This document shows, in pieces, positions 58,592-64,000 of a stretch of DNA of 64,000 bases; positions within the stretch are counted from its first letter, which is position 1, and the number at the start of each line of letters is the position of its first letter. The position numbers were made by a program, and so were the translations under genes. The DNA is from Candidatus Hydrogenedens terephthalaticus JGI OTU-1 (GTDB taxonomy: Bacteria > Hydrogenedentota > Hydrogenedentia > Hydrogenedentales > Hydrogenedentaceae). The notes beneath the pieces were generated by a model. It made no database searches. It had not been told where the DNA came from and saw only the letters and a list, made by a program, of their open reading frames with translations. The stretch is taken from positions 22,203-86,202 of the forward strand of contig AWNW01000005.1 of the NCBI GenBank assembly GCA_000493945.1, written 5' to 3'.

Positions 58592-58684
58592 GCTCCTTCA
58601 TAGTCCTTGCCCTTATTGTTTTTAATCTCTGTATAATATATTATAACTATTTAACAAACTGATAAAATTTATATCAAATGTAGT

Positions 58685-59509
58685 ATGAAAGAATTAATTG
58701 TTTTTTTTGGAGCGATTGGCGACACGATACTACTTGCTCCTGCCATTCAAAAATTATCAAAAAACAGGGTCATCAACGCAGTAGGCTATCCGGAACGGAT
58801 GGCTTTATTAAAACAGGTAGGCTGGGTAGAAAAAGTATATGATGCGGATAGCATTGATTTTGCTTCTATTTTTTCAACGCCTTCAAACAAACTGTGCGAT
58901 TTTCTGATACAATTTGATACCGTTTATTTCTTTTTTCAGGATGGAGAATCTTTAGCACAAAAGGCTAAATCTATTGGTATCCCATGTGCCTATTCTTTTC
59001 CGGGCAAACCTCCGAATGACTGGAAAAAGCATGCTTCGACTTACTATCTACAATGCTTTGGGTTTCCGCCTATTAAAGACTTTATTCTACCTATTCCTCC
59101 CAAGAAGATACATAATGAGGTTATCATCCATGCGGGTAGTGGAAGCAAAGATAAAAATTACCCAATAGATTTTTTTTTAGAAATCACTGAACAGTTGTTT
59201 AATAAACATTTTAAGTTTCGTTGGTGTTTAGGTCCTGCAGAAAGAAATCTATCTTTACCGCAAAGCATCCCCATACTTCAAATAGAACAACTTACCCAAT
59301 TGGCGGAATATATTGCAGGAGCAAGTGCCTATATTGGCAACGACAGTGGAATTTCTCACCTTGCTGGAGCATTGGGTATAAAAACTATTACTCTTTTTCG
59401 TTCTACAGATCCAAAAGTATGGTCTCCTCTCGGTCCTCGTGTTTTTACATTTACACGGGAAAATCTTTGTTTAGAAGAAGTATTAAGAATTATCTGTGAA
59501 GATACTTAA
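58685..59509 (+). CDS. Glycosyltransferase family 9 (heptosyltransferase-like) protein
   Basis: 274 aa, shorter than the usual 320-350 aa of LPS heptosyltransferases. The N-terminus has FFGAIGDTILLAPAI, the variant of the GxxGD acceptor loop. The C-lobe has IIHAGSGSKDKNYP and YIGNDSGISHLAGALGIKTITLF, the nucleotide-sugar binding motif typical of GT9. It likely transfers a heptose or related sugar onto an outer-membrane glycolipid (inference). The short middle region means the linker between lobes is reduced. Confidence 0.85.
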   Translation: MKELIVFFGAIGDTILLAPAIQKLSKNRVINAVGYPERMALLKQVGWVEKVYDADSIDFASIFSTPSNKLCDFLIQFDTVYFFFQDGESLAQKAKSIGIPCAYSFPGKPPNDWKKHASTYYLQCFGFPPIKDFILPIPPKKIHNEVIIHAGSGSKDKNYPIDFFLEITEQLFNKHFKFRWCLGPAERNLSLPQSIPILQIEQLTQLAEYIAGASAYIGNDSGISHLAGALGIKTITLFRSTDPKVWSPLGPRVFTFTRENLCLEEVLRIICEDT

Positions 59510-59597
59510 AAAATTTCCATCTTTGCCAATTATAATGAATATGGATTAAAATATATACAAATCTCCACAAAATTTTACACAATCGAAGGTTTTTACT

Positions 59598-61412
59598 ATG
59601 AATAAAGAAGAGGTTGAACAACAGGAATATTTGTATAAAATACGGCATTCGTTAGCACATGTATTGGCACATGCTGTTTTAGAAATCAGACCGAATGCAA
59701 AATTGGCGTTTGGTCCTCCGGTGGAAAATGGTTTTTATTATGATTTTGATTTTAATGGCAATCCTATTGGCGAATCGGATTTGCTTGAACTTGAAAAAAG
59801 GATGCGAAAAATTATCAAGGATAAATATACCTTCGAACAAAAGTTTTTAAATATAGAAGATGCCATTAAATTTCTTGAACAAAGTGGTCAAAACTATAAA
59901 GTAGAATATGCAAAAGAGTTAGCAGAAAAAGGGGAAATAGACCCTCGTGGACTTTCTTTTTATCAACATGGACCCTTCACCGATATGTGTGAAGGTCCTC
60001 ATGTAAATAACACAGGTGAACTCCCGAAAGATGGCTTTAAGTTAGATCGTATTTCGGGTAGTTATTGGCGTGGAGACGAAAAAAATCCTATGTTAACCCG
60101 TATCTATGGTTTTGCATTTCCCACAAAAGAAGAATTAGAGGATTTCCTCCATCGTCGTCAATTGGCTATGGAACGGGACCATCGCAAATTAGGTGAAGAA
60201 TTGGACTTATTTATTCAGGATTCCGAAGTAGGTGTTGGGCTTCCTTTATGGACGCCTAATGGAACGGTTATTCGTGAAGAGTTGGAGAAGTGGGCAAAAG
60301 AAGAGGAATTTAAAGCAGGTTATTTGAGGGTCTCAACTCCCTGTATTACACGAGCGGATTTGTATTATCGTTCCGGGCATCTGCCTTATTATGCAGAGAG
60401 CATGTATCCACCTATGACATTAGACGAAAATGACCAGTATTATCTTCGTCCTATGAATTGTCCTCATCATCACAAAATTTATGCTTCCCGATTACGCAGT
60501 TATCGCGATTTGCCTCTTCGATTGGCGGAATACGGGAATGTATTTCGATATGAAAAACATGGGTCTCTCTCCGGTTTGCTCCGTGTGCGAGCCATGTGTA
60601 TGAATGATGCACATATTTATTGTGCCCCTGAACAGGTGGAAAGCGAATTTGTGGCTGTAATGCAAATGTATAATAATTATTATCAACATCTTCGATTGGG
60701 TAATTTCCGTGTCCGTTTATCTCTGCACGACCCTAATAGCGACAAATTCGTTTCGGATGAAGAATTATGGAACCGCAGTGAGGATATGGTTCGTCAGGTA
60801 TTAAACAATTTAGGGATACAGTACGAAGAAGAAAAAGGGGAAGCGGCTTTCTATGGTCCCAAGGTAGATGTACAGGTAAAAAATCTTATGGGTCGGGAAG
60901 AAACGGTATCTACATGCCAACTCGATTTTGTAATGGCGGAACGATTTGATTTGACCTTTATTGACCGTGATGGACAGCCCAAACGCCCCTTTATTGTTCA
61001 TAGAGCCCCTCTTAGCACTCATGAACGCATTATCTCATTCCTTATTGAATTCTATGGAGGTGCTTTCCCAACATGGTTATCTCCGACCCAGGTTATGATA
61101 GTTCCTGTAAACCCGGCGTTATTGGAATATGCATCCACAATTAGAGAAGAATTGCACAAGCAATTATTCCGTATTGAAATTGATGACAGTTCCGAGACAT
61201 TCAATAAGAAAATACGCAGTGCAGTTGTTCGCAAAATCCCCAATATTTGGGTATTGGGAGAACGCGAAAAGCAAGACCAAACGATTACCTGGAGACGATA
61301 CGCTGTAAAAGAACAACTCACAGTTCCGTTAACGCATGCGATAGAAGCACTCAAACAAATGCGTGAAAAACGGATTATGGATAATTTTCCCGATACTTTA
61401 TTGCCTTTATAA
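59598..61412 (+). CDS. thrS: Threonyl-tRNA synthetase lacking the N-terminal TGS domain
   Basis: 604 aa class II synthetase. It begins directly with the editing domain (HSLAHVLAHA and CEGPHV, both zinc/editing motifs intact); the approximately 60-residue TGS domain of E. coli ThrRS is absent. An in-frame stop 51 bp upstream rules out a longer start. Catalytic motifs: NCPHHHKIY with zinc ligands, RLAEYGNVFRYEKHGSLSGLLRVR in motif 2 (given in parts: RLAEYGNVFRYE), and the motif 3 RAPLSTHERI. The C-terminal anticodon-binding domain is complete. Confidence 0.95.
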   Translation: MNKEEVEQQEYLYKIRHSLAHVLAHAVLEIRPNAKLAFGPPVENGFYYDFDFNGNPIGESDLLELEKRMRKIIKDKYTFEQKFLNIEDAIKFLEQSGQNYKVEYAKELAEKGEIDPRGLSFYQHGPFTDMCEGPHVNNTGELPKDGFKLDRISGSYWRGDEKNPMLTRIYGFAFPTKEELEDFLHRRQLAMERDHRKLGEELDLFIQDSEVGVGLPLWTPNGTVIREELEKWAKEEEFKAGYLRVSTPCITRADLYYRSGHLPYYAESMYPPMTLDENDQYYLRPMNCPHHHKIYASRLRSYRDLPLRLAEYGNVFRYEKHGSLSGLLRVRAMCMNDAHIYCAPEQVESEFVAVMQMYNNYYQHLRLGNFRVRLSLHDPNSDKFVSDEELWNRSEDMVRQVLNNLGIQYEEEKGEAAFYGPKVDVQVKNLMGREETVSTCQLDFVMAERFDLTFIDRDGQPKRPFIVHRAPLSTHERIISFLIEFYGGAFPTWLSPTQVMIVPVNPALLEYASTIREELHKQLFRIEIDDSSETFNKKIRSAVVRKIPNIWVLGEREKQDQTITWRRYAVKEQLTVPLTHAIEALKQMREKRIMDNFPDTLLPL

Positions 61413-61426
61413 TATGGGGCTATTTC

Positions 61427-62182
61427 GTGAACCCAACCACCGACAAAGAAAAAAGTAATAAATGGATTGCTATCCACCATGAAACAGAAAAAAACTATTG
61501 GTGGTTTATCTTAAAAAGGGAACTTATCCTATATTTTATACAGTCCCTCATAAAAAAAAATGATTCTGTTTTGGAAATTGGTTGTGGTGGAGGACGATTA
61601 TCCTGTGAAATTCAACAATCAGGATATAAAGTAATAAGCACGGACTTTGAACCTTCTGCTGTCCATTACACAAAAGGATCCGGGATAATGAATTCCTTTG
61701 TTAGTAATAGCGGAGAAGGGATACCCATTAGAGATGAATCTATTGACCTTATAGTTATGACTGATGTTCTGGAACATATCCTTGACCATGCTTTAACAAT
61801 TCAAGAGTGTCATCGTGTATTAAAAAGAGGGGGATACATCGTAATTACTGTTCCTGCGTATCCCTGTCTTTTTTCTTCGTGGGATAAATGGAACAAACAT
61901 TACCGCCGATATACAAAAAAACAACTTGTATACCTTGCAGAGACATCTCATTTGAAGATAAAAAAATTGACCTATTGGAACATTCCTGGTATTCCTTTTG
62001 CCATACTTCGTAAAATAAAAGACTTATTTAATCCATTTCAAAATTATGAAGGCTTCCCGCCAGTTCCCGCTTTTATTGAAATCCCCTTAAAATGGTTTGT
62101 TTCTGCGGAAAATAGATGTGTCCGCAAATTTTCCTTACCCATAGGATTGTCCCTTATTTGTATTTTTGAGAAAACAGAGTAA
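61427..62182 (+). CDS. Class I SAM-dependent methyltransferase
   Basis: 251 aa from GTG 61427. SAM motif I is VLEIGCGGGRLSCE (about 45-58), followed by STDFEPSAV and MTDVLEHILDH, a UbiE/type-11 methyltransferase pattern. The C-terminal half is hydrophobic/aromatic, typical of enzymes acting on lipid-linked or glycan substrates. The target is unknown. It overlaps or abuts rlmD depending on start choice. Confidence 0.85.
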   Translation: MNPTTDKEKSNKWIAIHHETEKNYWWFILKRELILYFIQSLIKKNDSVLEIGCGGGRLSCEIQQSGYKVISTDFEPSAVHYTKGSGIMNSFVSNSGEGIPIRDESIDLIVMTDVLEHILDHALTIQECHRVLKRGGYIVITVPAYPCLFSSWDKWNKHYRRYTKKQLVYLAETSHLKIKKLTYWNIPGIPFAILRKIKDLFNPFQNYEGFPPVPAFIEIPLKWFVSAENRCVRKFSLPIGLSLICIFEKTE

Positions 62183-62189
62183 AGCAACT

Positions 62190-63407
62190 ATGACGGAACA
62201 AGCAATTACAAATATCTGCCCTCACTTTGGAATATGCGGTGGATGTGAATTTCAAAATATTGCTTATGAAACTCAATTGAAAAAGAAAGAAGAGAACATT
62301 TCAGAACTCCTTAAAGGATTGATTACATCTCCCATTCCCGTTCAACCCTCACCTGAAATCTGGCATTATCGTAATAAAATAGACCCTGTATTTTCACCGG
62401 AATATTTTGAGAAACCACCTCCTAAAGATGTAAAGAGAGAGACGGTATTGGGTTTTAAAAGGTATAAACGATGGTATGACACTTTTCAATTAGAAGACTG
62501 CCTTATAGGACCTCCAGAATTGCCAAATCTCATATACGCTATTACTCAATGGAGAAAGGAAAATCATTATGAGGCTTATGACCGAAGAACAGGTAATGGT
62601 ATTTTACATGCCCTTTTATTGCGTCAGGGGAAGAGAAGCGGGGAAAGAATGATTGGTATTCTGACCCGAGATGTAGATTTAAACTGGAATTCTTTGATTG
62701 ATAGGCTACGCCAATACTTTCCTTATAAAAGTTTATACGCAGGACTTTATACACGAACTGCGGAGGTTTCGCAAGCAGAGGAATGGCATTTAATAGATGG
62801 AGAACCTTACATTCATGAAAAAATTATTTTACATTCGGAAGGGGATAATCAGGAACATACCTTTCAGATTTCTCCTTCCAGTTTTTTCCAGGCAAATACG
62901 CTCTCCGCAGAAAATATGTTTTCTCAGGTATACAATTGGACAAAAGAGATTTCTCCTTCCTATATATATGACCTCTATGGAGGAATGGGAACCTTTTCAA
63001 TTCTTTTATCCCGACTTGCTCAGGAAATTTATTCGGTTGATTGCGTTCCTTCTTCGCTTGAAGATGGAAAAAAGAATTTACGATTAAATAACATTACAAA
63101 TGTTCGTTTTGAACTCAATACTGTTCGCAAATTCCTTTCAGAAAAAATAAAGATTTCAGACAATCCTCTTACAGAGGAAACCCTTGTTATTGTTGATCCT
63201 CCCCGTGAAGGATTAACTGAAAATGTTATAAAAAAACTAATCCAGTGGGGACCTTCTCATCTTTTTTATGTATCCTGTAATCCCAATGCACTTACCAGAG
63301 AATTACCTTTTTTATTAGAACACTATAACTGCATTTATAGTAAAGCATACGACTTCTTCCCTCATACCCCACATATCGAGACGCTACTCTGGTTAATAAA
63401 AAAATAA
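62190..63407 (+). CDS. rlmD: 23S rRNA (uracil-5-)-methyltransferase, TrmA/RlmD family
   Basis: 405 aa from ATG 62190; the TTG at 62166 overlaps the previous gene and is less likely. A [4Fe-4S] motif CPHFGICGGC (C-x5-C-x2-C) lies at the N-terminus with a fourth Cys in LEDCLIGPPE. The SAM domain has YDLYGGMGTFSILL; the catalytic VDPPREGL and nucleophile in YVSCNPNALTREL are present. The Fe-S cluster fits RlmD (U1939) or the related RlmC. There is no TRAM domain. Confidence 0.88.
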   Translation: MTEQAITNICPHFGICGGCEFQNIAYETQLKKKEENISELLKGLITSPIPVQPSPEIWHYRNKIDPVFSPEYFEKPPPKDVKRETVLGFKRYKRWYDTFQLEDCLIGPPELPNLIYAITQWRKENHYEAYDRRTGNGILHALLLRQGKRSGERMIGILTRDVDLNWNSLIDRLRQYFPYKSLYAGLYTRTAEVSQAEEWHLIDGEPYIHEKIILHSEGDNQEHTFQISPSSFFQANTLSAENMFSQVYNWTKEISPSYIYDLYGGMGTFSILLSRLAQEIYSVDCVPSSLEDGKKNLRLNNITNVRFELNTVRKFLSEKIKISDNPLTEETLVIVDPPREGLTENVIKKLIQWGPSHLFYVSCNPNALTRELPFLLEHYNCIYSKAYDFFPHTPHIETLLWLIKK

Positions 63408-63500
63408 TTTTTGGCTAATCTTCCTTGTAACAAAACCCCTATCTTACTTGTAATACCTATTTAGATAATTAAACAACACACTTGAAAGGAGGTGAAAAGT

Positions 63501-63629
63501 ATGCTGAACATTCTGTTAGAAGGTATCGAGACTTTTGTAAATGCTATTCTTAAAGCGGTTCAGGATTTTCTGGGTATTCTTGGCATCAATGTTGATTTAG
63601 GTCAGATTGACATTGGCGAAAAAGAATAG
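63501..63629 (+). CDS. Small protein 1 (42 aa) with a perfect ribosome site
   Basis: A strong AAAGGAGGTG lies 7 bp before ATG 63501, and the frame ends at TAG 63629. The peptide is a likely amphipathic/hydrophobic helix (ILLEGIETFVNAILKAV, then FLGILGI) and an acidic tail ending DIGEKE. It resembles the second small ORF downstream in plan (IET/IED helix, then a DLxxI segment). It is too short for standard gene callers. I recognise no family. Candidate roles include a toxin, an antimicrobial or a membrane-associated regulator; none is demonstrated. Confidence 0.6.
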   Translation: MLNILLEGIETFVNAILKAVQDFLGILGINVDLGQIDIGEKE

Positions 63630-63650
63630 CAATTTATTGCAACAGGAAAA

Positions 63651-63701
63651 TTGACATTTTTTACATTGTTTTACTATATTAAAAATAGAAAACAATGTAA
63701 A
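63651..63701 (+). promoter_or_regulatory. Promoter with 13-bp dyad operator before the second small ORF
   Basis: A consensus TTGACA (63651-63656), an 18-bp spacer and TATATT (63675-63680, five of six) give a strong promoter. Perfect 13-bp arms TTTACATTGTTTT (63660-63672) and AAAACAATGTAAA (63689-63701) straddle the -10 with a 16-bp spacer, and the predicted start site (near 63687) lies between or at the right arm. This layout suits repression by a dimeric regulator. It could also form an RNA hairpin at the end of the first small ORF. Confidence 0.6.
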
Positions 63702-63718
63702 GTAACGGAGAAAAGTAA

Positions 63719-63862
63719 GTGCGCACTTACCAACCTATACCCTTAGAATGGATAGAAGATTTAGGTTATTTCCTTTATGCTATCGTAAACAGTTTTGTTT
63801 CTGTTTTTAATGAAATATTTGATAAATTGGGTTGCGATTTACGCATTATGCCGTGGGAATAA
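63719..63862 (+). CDS. Small protein 2 (47 aa)
   Basis: GTG 63719 is preceded by GGAG (63707-63710) with 8-bp spacing, and the frame ends TAA at 63862. The peptide contains WIEDLGYFLYAIVNSF and VFNEIFDKLGCDLRIM, a probable hydrophobic/amphipathic helix with one Cys and a C-terminal PWE. It shows a weak resemblance in layout to small protein 1 and has its own dyad-containing promoter. Function unknown. Confidence 0.5.
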   Translation: MRTYQPIPLEWIEDLGYFLYAIVNSFVSVFNEIFDKLGCDLRIMPWE

Positions 63863-63905
63863 CTTAAATATATCTTAAGTAAGCATCTTTTATCTGCTGG
63901 ATATA

Positions 63906-64000
63906 GTGCCTCAGAGAAAAGATTTACCTCGAAAGATAGATTGGAAGGTAACTCCATAATATCAATACATGCCTCTAACAAAGGATGCTTATCGTATTCC
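63906..64000 (-). repeat. Perfect inverted copy of 95 bp of the GHMP kinase gene, continuing past the window edge
   Basis: The minus strand from 64000 to 63906 is identical to plus-strand 56681-56775 within the GHMP kinase coding sequence, including all third-codon positions; similarity stops sharply at 63906 after GGCAC. The copy is therefore either very recent, under active gene conversion, or an assembly or amplification artefact at a contig boundary. It may belong to a longer copy beyond the window, so I do not call it a gene. Confidence 0.85.

Noticed and set aside
63775..63981. 68-aa minus-strand ORF similar to the GHMP kinase as a gene
   Set aside because: Only its first 25 residues match the kinase, from the duplicated 95 bp; the rest is antisense to small ORF 2 and unrelated.

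Overview
This is an AT-rich (roughly 37% GC by eye) bacterial chromosome segment with the standard genetic code, frequent TTG/GTG starts and densely packed genes. The cell is a diderm. Evidence for this is an OmpA/Pal-type protein, several lipoproteins with lipobox cysteines, a heptosyltransferase-like GT9 protein, MurB, and a full MreBCD-PBP2-RodA rod complex. A prepilin of the type abundant in Planctomycetes, Lentisphaerae and relatives, together with surface proteins carrying Glu-Gly repeat stalks, makes me suspect Candidatus Hydrogenedentota (Hydrogenedens-like). That assignment is inference. No phage, transposase, CRISPR array or defence island was seen; most of the window is ordinary chromosome.

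Layout: 1-1387 5' part of ftsH (minus). 1736-9016 rod-shape operon mreB-mreC-mreD-mrdA-rodA-rng. 9047-15464 a GspE N-domain protein, a nitrilase-fold protein lacking its catalytic Cys, a sulfatase-fold enzyme, an ArnT-like glycosyltransferase and a HEAT-like protein. 15474-19020 a three-gene minus operon (class III aminotransferase, HAL2-like phosphatase, FAD oxidoreductase). 19194-22035 ompA with terminator and promoter, a prepilin and a LamG-like secreted protein. 22044-25580 a giant GH13 protein. 25703-29056 a BtuFDC-type ABC importer plus uridine kinase. 29036-31942 an enolase-superfamily enzyme and a lipoprotein with tandem SmpA-like repeats. 32058-35002 yicC-gmk-rpoZ-coaBC. 35006-35265 a 9-bp-unit minisatellite. 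35361-37323 two surface proteins with Glu-Gly stalks, including a zinc protease. 37477-41291 serA, icd and a short histidine-kinase-like protein. 41294-43548 SIMPL protein, PIG-L deacetylase and lipoprotein (minus). 43817-44821 radical SAM activase. 44857-48438 tRNA(CAU), rpoD, dnaG (minus). 48603-55399 beta-helix protein, M23 lipoprotein, PAS sensor, xylose isomerase. 55495-63407 murB, GHMP kinase, HD phosphohydrolase, GT9, thrS, methyltransferase, rlmD. 63501-63862 two tiny ORFs with strong ribosome sites, the second behind a promoter wrapped in a 13-bp dyad. The window ends with a perfect inverted copy of part of the GHMP kinase gene.

How the genes work together: the first block builds the cell wall during elongation, with murB and the M23 hydrolase adding precursor supply and remodelling. 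yicC-gmk-rpoZ-coaBC and dnaG-rpoD are conserved information-processing and cofactor operons. The GH13, beta-helix and LamG-like proteins and xylose isomerase suggest use of carbohydrates. The most unusual items are the Glu-Gly stalk plus Cys/TM C-termini shared by two adjacent surface proteins, the G-rich minisatellite next to them, the small-protein pair with a dyad-controlled promoter, an orphan plus-strand terminator or leader before the M23 gene, and the catalytically altered nitrilase.
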